This document shows, one piece after another, positions 33,919 through 46,959 of a stretch of DNA of 64,000 nt (position 1 is the first letter of the stretch; every line of letters starts with the position of its first letter). The position numbers and the translations under genes are program-made. The DNA comes from Pseudomonas sp. FP2196. GTDB taxonomy: Bacteria; Pseudomonadota; Gammaproteobacteria; Pseudomonadales; Pseudomonadaceae. Location of the stretch: NCBI RefSeq assembly GCF_030687715.1, contig NZ_CP117445.1:1484501-1548500 (forward strand), given 5' to 3'. Under the pieces are notes generated by a model that worked only from the letters and a program-made list of their open reading frames with translations, was not told where the DNA came from and did not search any database.

Positions 33919-35691
33919 TCAGTTCAGGGTTTTCAGGTACGCCCGCCACCCGCCCAGATGACTGATATCCACGGCGCCTTCCAAACCATAGGGCTCGCAG
34001 ATAAACCCGCTCTCCCAACGGCCATCCGCCAGTTGCACCTTGCCCAGCCCGAGCGGGGCCGGAATACCGGTGAGGAACGATCCCAACTCGCTGCTCGGCA
34101 ACTCCCAGACTTCCACGGCGATCGCCACGCCGCCGTCCTTGACGCGAACCATGCCCGGACGCAACGGCGGGCCGCCAGCCAAGGCATGCAGCTGGTAATC
34201 CGGTGAGCTGTGGGTCGCCTCAATCAACTGTCCGCCGCGTTGTGTCAGTTGCCAGTTCAACGCCAGCCCTTGCAGATGTGCGCCGCACACCACGATTCGC
34301 GCCCGGTCATGGCGCGCCACGCCCGCAGGTTGCGGCAGATCGGCGTTTTGCTGGCGCTGCAATGCGTCCGCCACGCTCAACAGATACTGATCGGTAAACG
34401 CTCGGCCAAACAACGTCACCCCCCAGGGCAAACCGTTGGCCATAAACGCGCTCGGCACCGCGACGGCGGCGTAATCGAGCAGGTTCATGAAATTGGTGTA
34501 GTAACCCAATTCTGAGTTGCGCAGGACCGGTTCGGCGTCCAGTTCCGCACGTGTCACGGGGCGGCCGATGGTCGGGGTCAGTACGCAAGCGAGGCCTTCG
34601 AGTGCCTGATCACACAGGGCTTTGAGGGCTTGCAGTCGATACTGCGCACGGAACGTCTGCACGCCGCTTACCGCCGGGGCCTTGGCCAGCACCGCACGGA
34701 TCACCGGCAACACCGCTTCGGGATTTTCCTCCATCAGTTCCCCGGCCACGCTGTAACGCTCGGCGACCCACGGCCCGTCATACAGCAAACGCGCGGCTTC
34801 GAGGAACGGTGACAAGTCCAGTTCGACCGCTTCACCCCCCAACGCTTTCAGCCGATCGATGGCATCGCCGAACAGCAGCGGGCCTTCGACGCAGCCGAAA
34901 AATTCAAGGTCCTGCGCGCGCGGTACGCCAAAACGAAAGTGCCGTGGTGTGCCGAACGCCGAGCCGTCGTTCCACGCCGGGTTGCGGCGGCTGTATTCGT
35001 CGCGCGGATCGAGTTTCGCCGTCAACGCCAGCAACTGACTGGCCTCGCGCGCGGTCGCGGTAAACGTGGTGACGCAATCCTGCGTGCGACACGCCGGCAG
35101 CACACCTGCCGTGGAAATGAGGCCTTTGCTGGCCTTCAATCCGACGAGATTATTCAGCGCCGCCGGCACCCGGCCGGAACCGGCGGTGTCGGTGCCCAAG
35201 GCGAAACTCGCGACGCCCAACGCCACTGCCAGTGATGAACCGGCGCTGGAGCCGCCGGATGGATACTCCGGCAACACGCTGTTGGGGCACGCGCCATACG
35301 GCGAGCGGCTGCCATTGAGGCCGGTGGCGAACTGGTCGAGGTTGGTCTTGCCCAGCGGAATCGCCCCCAGCGCCAGCAACTGCTCGACGATGGACGCCGA
35401 GCGCTCCGGTACATAGGCGAACGCCGGGCACGCGGCGGTGGTGGCAATGCCCGCCAGATCGATGTTGTCCTTGATCGCAAACGGCACGCCGTACAGCGGC
35501 AGGCTATCCGGTTCGCGACCGTCGAGTGCGGCGAGGTAGGGTTCCAGTTCTTCGACGCTGAGCAGGTGGATGAACAGGTGATAGTCAGGGTTCAGCGCGG
35601 CGGCTTTGTCGCGCAGCATCGCCAGCAGTTGGCGCGGTGTGGTGTCGCCGTTGCGGTAGGCCTGGCGCAGCGCATCGAGTTGCAGATTCAT
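33919..35691 (-). CDS. atzF: Allophanate hydrolase
   Basis: A 590-residue amidase-signature protein. The Ser-cis-Ser-Lys triad is visible in FAIKDNID (Lys), YPSGGSSAGSS and GTDTAGSGRVPA (nucleophile serine). A C-terminal domain of about 130 residues, present in AtzF/DUR1,2-type enzymes, follows. It hydrolyses allophanate to CO2 and ammonia. AAAGGA seven bases before the ATG at 35691 fixes the start over a TTG six codons upstream. It follows the carboxylase by 24 bases at the end of the riboswitch-controlled operon and completes the carboxyguanidine/allophanate route. Confidence 0.93.
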   Translation of the reverse strand: MNLQLDALRQAYRNGDTTPRQLLAMLRDKAAALNPDYHLFIHLLSVEELEPYLAALDGREPDSLPLYGVPFAIKDNIDLAGIATTAACPAFAYVPERSASIVEQLLALGAIPLGKTNLDQFATGLNGSRSPYGACPNSVLPEYPSGGSSAGSSLAVALGVASFALGTDTAGSGRVPAALNNLVGLKASKGLISTAGVLPACRTQDCVTTFTATAREASQLLALTAKLDPRDEYSRRNPAWNDGSAFGTPRHFRFGVPRAQDLEFFGCVEGPLLFGDAIDRLKALGGEAVELDLSPFLEAARLLYDGPWVAERYSVAGELMEENPEAVLPVIRAVLAKAPAVSGVQTFRAQYRLQALKALCDQALEGLACVLTPTIGRPVTRAELDAEPVLRNSELGYYTNFMNLLDYAAVAVPSAFMANGLPWGVTLFGRAFTDQYLLSVADALQRQQNADLPQPAGVARHDRARIVVCGAHLQGLALNWQLTQRGGQLIEATHSSPDYQLHALAGGPPLRPGMVRVKDGGVAIAVEVWELPSSELGSFLTGIPAPLGLGKVQLADGRWESGFICEPYGLEGAVDISHLGGWRAYLKTLN

Positions 35692-35715
35692 CAGTTGATC
35701 CTTTTTCAAATGGGT

Positions 35716-39330
<3,615 letters not shown>

Positions 39331-39430
39331 GGCATAACCCCTGAAGGGGATGCGGGCCGTCCCGCAGTTTTTCGAAAGGCATCCGGGCCGTCCCGGATGA
39401 AAAAACACGTCTAAACCACCTCAGATCCCT

Positions 39431-39521
39431 TGTGGGCGCTGGCTTGCCAGCGATGACGTCGGCACCTCCAACATTAATGGTGACTGACACACCGCCATCG
39501 CTGGCAAGCCAGCTCCCACAG
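39431..39521. repeat. REPIN, TGTGGGCGCTGGC class
   Basis: tgtgggcgctggcttgccag and an inverted arm ending aagccagctcccaca, within the 276-base gap between the second DUF1989 gene and the carboxylase gene of the same operon. Confidence 0.8.
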
Positions 39522-39606
39522 GTTTAGGGGTGTTTGGGAGATTTCAGGCACTGACCGGAGCGCGCCTGGCACAGGGCGAAAAGCCAACGGCGCAAACGGC
39601 GGAGGG

Positions 39607-40257
39607 TCAGTTCCATACCAGCAGCTCCGCAGGGGTCGGGTTGTAGGCGTTGCACGGGTTGTTCAGTTGCGGGCAGTTGGAGATCAATACGATCACGTCC
39701 ATCTCGGCACGCAGGTCGACGTACTTGCCCGGTGCGGATATTCCGTCCTCGAACGTCAGCCCACCGTCAGCCGTGACCGGCACGTTCATGAAGAAATTGA
39801 TGTTCGGGCCGATGTCGCTTTTGCCCAGTCGTCCGTCGTGGACGCAGGCGCGCAGGTAGTTGTCGCGGCAGCTGTGCATGTAGCGTTTTTCCAGGGCGTA
39901 ACGCACGGTGTTGCTCTCTTGCGCACAGGCGCCGCCGAGGGTGTCGTGGCGGCCGCAGGTGTCGGCAACGATGGTCAGCATCGGTTTGCCGAGGTTGGAA
40001 TAGAGCACGCTGCCGGTGCTCAGGTAGACGCTGTTCTGTCGGCGTAAAGTGCGCTGCACGTCGTAGCGTTCCTTGGGGTTGGCAACGCTGTAGAACAGGG
40101 TATCGACGGCTTGATTGCCTTCCAGATCGAGAATGCGCAGGGTCTGGCCGGCCTTCACCTCCATCAGCCAGGGTTCGCCGGCGGGGATGGTCGCGCGGTA
40201 GACCGCATGCTCGGGCAGTCTGTCGGGGGTTGCAGCAGTAGCGATGGCGAGTGACAT
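39607..40257 (-). CDS. DUF1989 carboxyguanidine deiminase-type subunit (urea carboxylase-associated 2)
   Basis: A 216-residue DUF1989 protein. I see [14 protein letters not shown] near residue 38, a cluster [13 protein letters not shown] with cysteines and histidine, and [10 protein letters not shown] near residue 150. Paired DUF1989 proteins next to urea carboxylases were shown to form carboxyguanidine deiminase (CgdAB), which converts carboxyguanidine to allophanate. It follows the first DUF1989 gene by 11 bases. Which of the two corresponds to CgdA I cannot say. Confidence 0.88.
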   Translation of the reverse strand: MSLAIATAATPDRLPEHAVYRATIPAGEPWLMEVKAGQTLRILDLEGNQAVDTLFYSVANPKERYDVQRTLRRQNSVYLSTGSVLYSNLGKPMLTIVADTCGRHDTLGGACAQESNTVRYALEKRYMHSCRDNYLRACVHDGRLGKSDIGPNINFFMNVPVTADGGLTFEDGISAPGKYVDLRAEMDVIVLISNCPQLNNPCNAYNPTPAELLVWN

Positions 40258-40268
40258 GGCAGCGATCC

Positions 40269-40994
40269 TCAGGCGAACAGACGGTCGGTGTTGATGAAGC
40301 CGCGCTCGTTTTCCGGGCGCGAGGTACGGCAGTGTTCGGCAACACTTGGGTCGGCGTTCATCCAGCTCAGCTTCAGGGGTTTCGGGGCGTATTCGGTGGA
40401 CGGGTCCATCGGGTGTTGCAGGGCGGTGAGGACGACGAGGGTGTCCATCGGCGCGTACAACTCGATGTAGTCGCCAGCCTTGGAATTGCCCTCGACGAAA
40501 TGAAAACGCCCGGCCTCATCGACGTTGACCCGGCTGAACAGATTGAGGGTCATCAGCAGGTCGGACAGGCCCAAGCCCCACTTGCCCAGCTCCACCAGCA
40601 GGTTGTCGGTGCCGTTGCGGAAGAAGCCGTTACGCAGTTCCTGGTAGCGGCCCTGGCCGTATTTCTGTGCGACCTCCTCGGCGCAGAGCACGCCGCCGAG
40701 GCTGTCGCTCCAGCCGCAGGTGTCGGCCGTGATGGCGGCCAGCACGCGGCCCATGTCCGAGTACAGGCAATGGCCAGTAGTGAGTTTGGCGGTGTGTTGG
40801 CATTTGAGGCTGTCAGGCAGGTTCAACCGTTCGGTTTTTTCGTTGGCATTGAGCAGAGTCAGGCTGACGTTGGCACTGCCGCGCAGATCGGTCAGGCGCA
40901 GCAATTGGCCGCGCTTGAGAACGAAGGAACGGTGGCCGCCGCCGGGCAGCATTTCTTCGGCGAAGGGTGGAAACAGTTGGGTCGAATCAGTCAT
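40269..40994 (-). CDS. DUF1989 carboxyguanidine deiminase-type subunit (urea carboxylase-associated 1)
   Basis: A 241-residue DUF1989 protein and paralogue of the next gene: [13 protein letters not shown], then [12 protein letters not shown] with the matching cysteine, and [14 protein letters not shown] in the region of NFFMNVPV. The likely metal or catalytic residues are retained. It probably forms a heteromer with its partner. It follows the ABC ATPase gene by 13 bases on the same transcript. Confidence 0.88.
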   Translation of the reverse strand: MTDSTQLFPPFAEEMLPGGGHRSFVLKRGQLLRLTDLRGSANVSLTLLNANEKTERLNLPDSLKCQHTAKLTTGHCLYSDMGRVLAAITADTCGWSDSLGGVLCAEEVAQKYGQGRYQELRNGFFRNGTDNLLVELGKWGLGLSDLLMTLNLFSRVNVDEAGRFHFVEGNSKAGDYIELYAPMDTLVVLTALQHPMDPSTEYAPKPLKLSWMNADPSVAEHCRTSRPENERGFINTDRLFA

Positions 40995-41007
40995 CGGAGC
41001 AATCCTC

Positions 41008-41796
41008 TCAAGCGGTTCGAAGTACGCCTGCCAGTGGCACCGGCATGGCTTCGACGGCGGCGCGCTGGGCGCGGCGGTCGGTGTTCAAAGGGATGTCGTA
41101 GGTGATGCGCGCGCCATAGGCGCCGGGGGCGTGCGGGTCGAGACGGACCTTGTCGAACACCAGCAATCGCGTGCCGAGGCTGAAGCCTTCGGAAAGGTCA
41201 TGAGTGACCATGAACACCGTTAGCTGTGTCTCGCGCCACAGCTCCAGCAGCAGGGCATGCATGTCTTTGCGGATGCCGGGATCAAGCGCGCCGAACGGTT
41301 CGTCGAGCAGCAACACGCGCGGTTTCATGATCAGCGCCTGGGCAATCGCCAATCGCTGTTGCATGCCGCCGGAAAGCTGCGCCGGGTACTTGTCCAACGC
41401 ATGGCCGAGGCCGACTTTGTGCAGCAGTGCCGAGGCCTGTTCGCGGGCGTCTTTTTTGGCCGTGCCGAACAACCGTCCCAGCAGCGGCGCGCGTGGCAAT
41501 TCGAGACCGATCGCAACGTTGTCCAGAACGCTCAAGTGCGGGAATACCGAGTAGCGCTGGAACACCACGCCACGGCTGGCGTCCGGCTCGCCGGCCAGCG
41601 GCTGACCGTCGAGCAGGATCTCGCCTCGGCTGGCGGTTTCCTGGCCGAGCAACAGGCGCAGAAAGGTCGATTTGCCACAACCGGACGCGCCGACCAGCGT
41701 GCAGAATTCGCCCTCGTTGACCTGCAGATTCAAGCCTTCGAGCACCACTTGATCGGCGTATTGCTGCCAGACGTTTTTTACCGTGATGAAGCTCAT
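41008..41796 (-). CDS. ABC transporter ATP-binding protein (NitT/TauT type)
   Basis: A 262-residue ATPase with Walker A GASGCGKST (about residues 36-44), signature LSGGMQQR, Walker B VLLLDEPFGALD and the H-loop VTHD. The NitT/TauT subgroup energises import of small nitrogen or sulfur compounds. Its start overlaps the permease stop by four bases (ATGA), so the genes are coupled. With the riboswitch upstream it likely imports guanidine or a related compound, although such transporters are commonly named for urea or nitrate. Confidence 0.93.
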   Translation of the reverse strand: MSFITVKNVWQQYADQVVLEGLNLQVNEGEFCTLVGASGCGKSTFLRLLLGQETASRGEILLDGQPLAGEPDASRGVVFQRYSVFPHLSVLDNVAIGLELPRAPLLGRLFGTAKKDAREQASALLHKVGLGHALDKYPAQLSGGMQQRLAIAQALIMKPRVLLLDEPFGALDPGIRKDMHALLLELWRETQLTVFMVTHDLSEGFSLGTRLLVFDKVRLDPHAPGAYGARITYDIPLNTDRRAQRAAVEAMPVPLAGVLRTA

Positions 41797-42608
41797 TTGG
41801 CGGCCCCTTCATACCAAGGGAAGGCCCGGCGGGTCAGGGATTTCAACCCCCAATCCATCAGCCAGGCGAGGAGGGTGATCCACACCACGTAGGGCAGGAT
41901 CACGTCCATCGCCAGATAGCGGCGCACCAGGAAAATCCGGTAGCCGAGGCCGTCGGTGGCGGCGATGGCTTCGGCGGCGATCAGGAACAGCCACGCCGAA
42001 CCGAGCATCAGGCGCAGCGAAATCAGCAGGCGCGGCAACAGTTGTGGCAACACCACGCGCAACATCAGCGTCCAGGTGGAGGCGCCGAGTGTCTGGGCCT
42101 TGATCAGCAATTCGACGGGAATGTCCCGCGCACGCTGTTCCAGATCCCGGGCCAGTGCCGGGGTGATGCCGATCACGATCAGCATCACTTTCGACAATTC
42201 ACCGAGGCCGAAGACGATGAACAGAATCGGCAGAATCGCCAGCGGTGGCACCATCGACAGCACCGTCAGCAGTGGCGACAACGGCGCGCCGAACAACGGC
42301 AGGGTGCCGGCGGCGATCCCTAGACAAAGCCCGGCCAACGCGGCGATGCCAAGGCCGATGGCCAGACGCCGCAGACTCGAAACGGTGTCTTGCCACAGCA
42401 GGTATTCGCCGGTGCGGCTGTCGGCATTGAAGGCCAGGCGTTTTACCGCGTCGGTCATCTGCACGGCGCTGGGCAGCAGTTTGTCGTTGGGGTTTTCCGC
42501 CAGGCGTTCAGCCGAGCCCATGAAGTAGGCGAACAGCAGCAGCGCGAACGGCAGGATCACCAACAGCAGGCGACTCGGGCGATCCGGGTGGCGATTGATC
42601 AGGCGCAT
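41793..42608 (-). CDS. ABC transporter permease (NitT/TauT type)
   Basis: A 271-residue protein with about six membrane helices and the EAA loop of binding-protein-dependent permeases (A-x-x-L-G-A-S-x-W-T near residue 160). The start is ATG 42608, with GGAGG eight bases upstream, in preference to a TTG two codons earlier. It lies between the binding protein (18-base gap) and the ATPase (4-base overlap). Confidence 0.92.
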   Translation of the reverse strand: MRLINRHPDRPSRLLLVILPFALLLFAYFMGSAERLAENPNDKLLPSAVQMTDAVKRLAFNADSRTGEYLLWQDTVSSLRRLAIGLGIAALAGLCLGIAAGTLPLFGAPLSPLLTVLSMVPPLAILPILFIVFGLGELSKVMLIVIGITPALARDLEQRARDIPVELLIKAQTLGASTWTLMLRVVLPQLLPRLLISLRLMLGSAWLFLIAAEAIAATDGLGYRIFLVRRYLAMDVILPYVVWITLLAWLMDWGLKSLTRRAFPWYEGAAK

Positions 42609-42626
42609 GGCCAAATCCTCCGTGGC

Positions 42627-43694
42627 TTACAGCTTGGCGTCGGCGGCCATCTGCACGTAAGTCGGATCGAAACGCAGCTTGAGGTTGCCGGTATCGCCGC
42701 TGGTCACGCCGTTGGCGAAGGCCATGCCGACCGCACTGGTGTCTTTGGCGCCTTCACCGAGCAAGCCGTGCTGGAACGAGAACTCGGCGACTTTGCGCAT
42801 GGTTTCCGGTAGTTGCTTGCTGGTGGCGAAGCTCAGCGCTTCACTCGGTGTGGCGAACAGTTTGGTCGTGGCCAGTTGCGCCTGGAATCCGGCCAGATCG
42901 GTGCCCGAGGCCTTGGCCATGTGTTCCAGCGCGGCTTTGCTCGCGGCGTTTTTCGCGTTCATCAATTCGACGACTTCGAACCAGGCGCCGGTCAGTGCTT
43001 TTCCCAGCGCCGGGTTGTCTTTGAGGGTGGCGCTGTTGACCACCATCATGTCCATGATCTCGCCGGGAATCTGGCTGGAGTTGAACACTTCGGTGACGCC
43101 GGGTTTGGCCTTGATGTCCGAGAGCATCGGGTTCCAGGTGGTCACCGCGTTGACCTGATCGGTATTGAAGGCGGCGGAGATGTCGGCATCGGAGGTGTTG
43201 ACCACTTTCAGGTCTTTCTCGCTCAAGTCGACCGAGTCCAGCGCCCGCGCCAGCAGGTAGTGGGACACCGACAGTTCGACCAGATTGACGTCCATGCCCT
43301 TGAGGTCGGCAACCTTCTTGCCGTCGCCCTTGAGGACGACGCCGTCGTTGCCGTTGGAGAAGTCGCTGACGATCAGCGCGGTGCTGTCGACGCCGCCGGC
43401 GGCCGGGATGGTCAGCGCATCCATATTGGTCATGGTGCAGCCGTCAAACTGGCCGGCGGTGTACTGGTTGATCGATTCGACGTAGTCATTGAGTTGCACG
43501 ACGTCGATCTTGATGCCGTACTTCTTCGCCCATTTGTCGACGATGCCTTGGCTGCCGGCGTATTCCCATGGCATCCAGCCGGCGTAAATCGTCCAGCAGA
43601 CACTGAAGTGGTCTTTCTGCGCGGCGGGGGATTGGGTGCTGACCAGTGCGGCGAACGCGGCGGCGAGCAGGGCGGGCAAACGTAGTCGGGACAT
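42627..43694 (-). CDS. ABC transporter substrate-binding protein, guanidine/urea type
   Basis: A 355-residue periplasmic protein with a signal peptide (cleavage near AAA to AQ). It has the NMT1/SsuA-like fold of NitT/TauT systems; FSVCWTIYAGWMPWEYA near residue 30 and GCTMTNMDALTIP near 85 line the likely binding pocket. It is annotated in relatives as a putative urea ABC transporter component. It is the first gene of the operon, directly under the guanidine-I riboswitch, which argues that guanidine is the ligand or at least the inducer. Confidence 0.9.
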   Translation of the reverse strand: MSRLRLPALLAAAFAALVSTQSPAAQKDHFSVCWTIYAGWMPWEYAGSQGIVDKWAKKYGIKIDVVQLNDYVESINQYTAGQFDGCTMTNMDALTIPAAGGVDSTALIVSDFSNGNDGVVLKGDGKKVADLKGMDVNLVELSVSHYLLARALDSVDLSEKDLKVVNTSDADISAAFNTDQVNAVTTWNPMLSDIKAKPGVTEVFNSSQIPGEIMDMMVVNSATLKDNPALGKALTGAWFEVVELMNAKNAASKAALEHMAKASGTDLAGFQAQLATTKLFATPSEALSFATSKQLPETMRKVAEFSFQHGLLGEGAKDTSAVGMAFANGVTSGDTGNLKLRFDPTYVQMAADAKL

Positions 43695-43755
43695 GGTGGG
43701 TTCTCCAGTTGATCAAGGGCGGACAGGAAGGCAACGCGGCACCGCGAACGGTGGC

Positions 43756-43849
43756 TTGTCTCCCGGGCTTTTGTCCCGCCGTGTAACCTCAACTGGAGGT
43801 CGCCAACTCTCGGACCAGCCACTCGCGATTGCGAGCCGGAACCCTAGTC
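43756..43849 (-). promoter_or_regulatory. Guanidine-I (ykkC) riboswitch
   Basis: On the minus strand the order is CTAGGGTTCCG, TGGTCCGAGAG, then ACGGCGGGACAAAAGCCCGG and GAGA. These are the most conserved ykkC guanidine-I aptamer elements, in correct order and spacing. About 60 bases separate it from the substrate-binding protein ATG. After it lies an ACCG-TTCG-CGGT tetraloop stem but no clear U-tract, so control may be translational or through antitermination not visible here. Confidence 0.92.
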
Positions 43850-44277
43850 AGCCATTGCAAATTGTGGTGCCGCGAACCTGTGATGACTCCTGCACGGGTT
43901 TGCTAAAGCGAGAGGCGTGCCAAGTCGCGTCGAACCCTCTGGCTCGGGCCTGCCGGTTGAGTAGGGTTGTGTTTTAAAGCGGCGCGGCGCTTTGTGTTGG
44001 TGCGCGGCTGCACCGTGATGCAGCGTGTCGGGCATCCGTGGCCATGGCCGTCACGGGTTACGGATATCACTGCGGCGGATATTACGGTGGCCACCCTTAA
44101 TCAGCGGCTGAATACCGCATCAAGGGATGAACAAGGTTTCATAAATCACTTGTTTCAACTTGTTGCAGGAACGCACCAGATTCCGAAAACGCTGTCAGAT
44201 AATTCGTCAGTCACCGAATAAACGACTGACGCCTGCCAGCGTCGCTGGTGTGGCTACCCGCGGTCCAGGAGGCCGCC
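43850..44277. other. Intergenic region between the riboswitch and the lipoprotein gene
   Basis: 428 bases. They contain the promoter for the minus-strand guanidine operon and the upstream region of the plus-strand lipoprotein gene. A short plus-strand frame at 44044-44100 ends YGYHCGGYYGGHP, reminiscent of Gly/Tyr-rich lipoprotein tails, but it is too short to call. Confidence 0.4.
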
Positions 44278-44661
44278 ATGTATCGCCGAATCCTACTGCT
44301 TGCCGTGATGTTTTTTTCCATTGGCGGATGTGTCCCTTATTCATACGGAGACAGCTATTACAGGTCAGAGGTCTACTCATCACCCGCGCCGGCGTACTAC
44401 AGCGGCGGCACGTACTACACGCAGCCGCGCTACTACCAACCAGCACCGCGTTACTATCAGCAGCCGCGCTATTATCAGGCAGCGCCACGCCATTACCAGC
44501 CGGCTCCGCGTTACTACGAAAGCCGTCGCTGGCACGGCAATGACCGCGGACGCTGGGATGGTCACCGCCGCGGCGGTTGGGACAACGATCACCGCGGTCG
44601 CGGCAACTACGACCGCCACAGCGGCCGGGGCGACCACAACGGACGTGGCAACCGCTGGTAA
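44278..44661 (+). CDS. Tyrosine/proline-rich small lipoprotein
   Basis: A 127-residue protein with a lipoprotein signal (lipobox SIGGC, lipidation near residue 18). It continues with five or more degenerate repeats of the form Q-P-R-Y-Y-Q-P-A-P-R-Y-Y and ends in an Arg/Gly/His-rich, highly basic tail. AGGAGG lies 4-9 bases before the ATG. Unknown function. Such Tyr-repeat lipoproteins in Pseudomonas are thought to be envelope-associated. A rho-independent terminator follows 14 bases after the stop. Confidence 0.75.
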   Translation: MYRRILLLAVMFFSIGGCVPYSYGDSYYRSEVYSSPAPAYYSGGTYYTQPRYYQPAPRYYQQPRYYQAAPRHYQPAPRYYESRRWHGNDRGRWDGHRRGGWDNDHRGRGNYDRHSGRGDHNGRGNRW

Positions 44662-44674
44662 ATCCACGCAAATG

Positions 44675-44704
44675 AAAGCGGCGCAATTAGCGCCGCTTTT
44701 TTAT
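44675..44704 (+). terminator. Rho-independent terminator
   Basis: AAAGCGGCGC-aatta-GCGCCGCTTTTTT, directly after the lipoprotein gene. Confidence 0.85.
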
Positions 44705-44856
44705 GCCCGTCGAAAAGTCGTCCCATTAGCCATCTCCTAGGGCATTCCCAGACGCTTCCTACAGTTTCATTTCCTTGCATTTGTTAGCGTTTGTTCGTGC
44801 CGAACGAGGTGAGCAAAACTCAGTTCAATAGCGGCGAATAAAAGGACGATGCCGCT

Positions 44857-46101
44857 ATGAAGCTTCTTGTGATTCACCAAAATTTTCCGGGCCAGTTTCG
44901 TCATGTGGTGCTGTCGGCGATTGACAGGCGTCATGAGGTTTTGGCGATAGGTCGGGATACGGCGCCGGGTATCGCAGGGGTGAAAATATATCGATACCGC
45001 GCGGCCAGCAGAGCACCGGGCGATATTCACCCCTATCTGACCCGTTACGAACAAGCGGTGACTGATGGACAGAAGGTTTTTGAAATTCTGAGCAGGCTGA
45101 AACATTCGGGTTATCGACCGGACGTGATTCTCGCTCATCCCGGATGGGGGGAAACGCTCTTCGTCAAGGATGTCTATCCAGACACGCCGCTTATTCACTA
45201 TTGCGAATATTACTATCGAGCGCAGGGCGCGGACTCCGGGTTCGACCCTGAATTCCCGCGAGCCACGAGGGAGTCATCAAGGCTGCGAGTGCTCAATTCG
45301 CTGCATCTGCTGAATCTCGAGCAATGTGACATTGCCATTGCGCCTACGCAGTGGCAGCGCAGTCTGTTTCCTGCAGCTTATCAGTCGGCCATTCGAGTTA
45401 TTCACGAGGGCGTCATTCAAAGTTCTTGCTTGGCAAAAATTGGGGCAGTCAGGTTGCCCAATGGCGTCGAGTTGAGCGCTGGGCAGCCGATCGTTACTTA
45501 TGTCGCGAGAAATCTTGAGCCTTATCGCGGGTTTCACAGTTTTATGCGAGCGATCCCGCGTATTCAGGCTGAGTGTCCCGATGCGCAGGTAATCATAGTG
45601 GGCGGCGATGAGGTCAGTTACGGGTGTAAGCCGGTGGGCTATGCAAATTGGCGCAGCAGGATGGAGGCAGAGGTAAGTTTCAATCATTCCACCGTTCATT
45701 TCACCGGGAAGCTTCCTTATCAGACTTACCGGGCAGTTCTGAACTGTTCAAAGGTTCATGTTTATTTGACGTATCCGTTTGTTATGTCGTGGTCGTTACT
45801 GGAGGCGATGGCGGCAGGGTGTGTGGTAGTAGCGTCAGATACGGCCCCGGTAAGGGAGGTGATCGTCGATGGTCACAATGGAATGCTGGTGGATTTCTTC
45901 GATCATCACGGTATCGCCAAACGTATTGCCAAGGTTCTTGATTCCGCTGATGAGTACGACTGCCTTCGCAGCGCTGCGAAGTTGACGGCGAGCAGATTTG
46001 ATATGGAGTACGGCACGAAACAATACTTTGAAGTATTTGAAAGCGCGACGTCCGGGTACCTCAAGAAACAGCCTGCACCTCAGTTTGATCGTGAGATTTG
46101 A
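44857..46101 (+). CDS. GT4-type glycosyltransferase
   Basis: A 414-residue GT-B glycosyltransferase. The N-terminal domain (MKLLVIHQNFPGQFRH, then DVILAHPGWGE) matches the Glyco_trans_4_3 type, and the C-terminal domain has P-F-V-M-S-W-S-L-L-E-A-M-A-A-G, then ASDTAPVREV, the E-x7-E nucleotide-sugar site. It transfers a sugar to an unknown acceptor. It heads a tight operon with a membrane-anchored protein (1-base gap) and an RTX protein, so glycosylation of the RTX protein or synthesis of a co-secreted glycan is possible but unproven. Codons are a little less GC-rich than in the flanks. Confidence 0.87.
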   Translation: MKLLVIHQNFPGQFRHVVLSAIDRRHEVLAIGRDTAPGIAGVKIYRYRAASRAPGDIHPYLTRYEQAVTDGQKVFEILSRLKHSGYRPDVILAHPGWGETLFVKDVYPDTPLIHYCEYYYRAQGADSGFDPEFPRATRESSRLRVLNSLHLLNLEQCDIAIAPTQWQRSLFPAAYQSAIRVIHEGVIQSSCLAKIGAVRLPNGVELSAGQPIVTYVARNLEPYRGFHSFMRAIPRIQAECPDAQVIIVGGDEVSYGCKPVGYANWRSRMEAEVSFNHSTVHFTGKLPYQTYRAVLNCSKVHVYLTYPFVMSWSLLEAMAAGCVVVASDTAPVREVIVDGHNGMLVDFFDHHGIAKRIAKVLDSADEYDCLRSAAKLTASRFDMEYGTKQYFEVFESATSGYLKKQPAPQFDREI

Positions 46102-46102
46102 A

Positions 46103-46957
46103 ATGCTCCGGATGTCGCGTAAGCAATGGGTTAAATGGTTTAAGAAGTTTTTGACATACGGCTTGTTTATTTATGTCTGTTATTGCGTGGCAGATTTTTA
46201 TATCCGTGAAGAAGAAGTCGCCGAGGCGATGGCAATCTATTACGCGGATCAGGAGGCCTGTCAAAAGAAGCTGGCGAGCATGAAGCAGGTGCCCATACTG
46301 GGCGGCAGCTATGTGGATAAGACTCTGGTTCCGGAGTTTTATGTTGGCATGCCTGAACTGGCGAATAAAAAAGCGTGCCTTGCCAATACCCTCAAGGGGC
46401 ATGTCTGGTGGACCGGGACGGGTTTCCGCCGGTACCAGGATCAGAGCCTGAAGTCGATTCCTGAAAGTTGGCGTCTTTATAAAGTGACCGCCGGGCTTTA
46501 TACAAGAAAAGAGACTGCCAAACCCCATGAGCGGGGCTATCGACACGTCAACTGGCCGGATGAGTTGATTGTGAAGTTGAAAAACTATCCTGGGCTGGAG
46601 ATTTGGCTTAATGCACCTCCGCCGCATTTCAAGAATGAGGCTTCCGTTCGAAAGTTTGTCATTACTGACTGGCCGCGGCGTGATGGAACCCCTCGATTGA
46701 TAAGCTGTAACGGCTTGATTCGCCCAGCTGCAGAGGAAGAATTGACTGACGAGAAACTGTCAAAGCTCAGCAGAACTGAATTGGAAAATCTGGATTTTGG
46801 TAGGTTGAACTTTTTTTGCACTGTGGAGTTACACAGTTTTGACTTTGCCGGGGGGCACGGTCGGGTAAGTCTTGGACTGTCGTCATTACGCGAAGCACCT
46901 GAGATGCTCAAGTTTCTCAGTGAATATCTTTCACGCTCTGTTATTACAAGGAAGTAA
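46103..46957 (+). CDS. Membrane-anchored protein of unknown function
   Basis: A 284-residue protein with a basic N-terminus, one membrane helix (about residues 15-33, LTYGLFIYVCYCVADFYI) and a large soluble domain, probably periplasmic (six or seven cysteines, no repeats). Recognisable local patterns include VWWTGTGFRRY and WPDELIVKL but no known family. The genes on both sides touch it (gaps of 1 and 2 bases). It could be an accessory, chaperone-like or immunity-like partner of the RTX protein; none of these is demonstrated. Confidence 0.7.
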   Translation: MLRMSRKQWVKWFKKFLTYGLFIYVCYCVADFYIREEEVAEAMAIYYADQEACQKKLASMKQVPILGGSYVDKTLVPEFYVGMPELANKKACLANTLKGHVWWTGTGFRRYQDQSLKSIPESWRLYKVTAGLYTRKETAKPHERGYRHVNWPDELIVKLKNYPGLEIWLNAPPPHFKNEASVRKFVITDWPRRDGTPRLISCNGLIRPAAEEELTDEKLSKLSRTELENLDFGRLNFFCTVELHSFDFAGGHGRVSLGLSSLREAPEMLKFLSEYLSRSVITRK

Positions 46958-46959
46958 CG

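Noticed and set aside
39509..39610. A 30-codon minus-strand frame ([13 protein letters not shown]...) overlapping the end of the second DUF1989 gene
   Set aside because: It lies partly in a REPIN, has no independent ribosome-binding site, and I know of no third small protein in such operons. Kept out for lack of support.
44044..44100. Short Gly/Tyr-rich frame ending YGYHCGGYYGGHP
   Set aside because: 18 codons and no clear ribosome-binding site. It might be a relic of a lipoprotein tail but cannot be supported.
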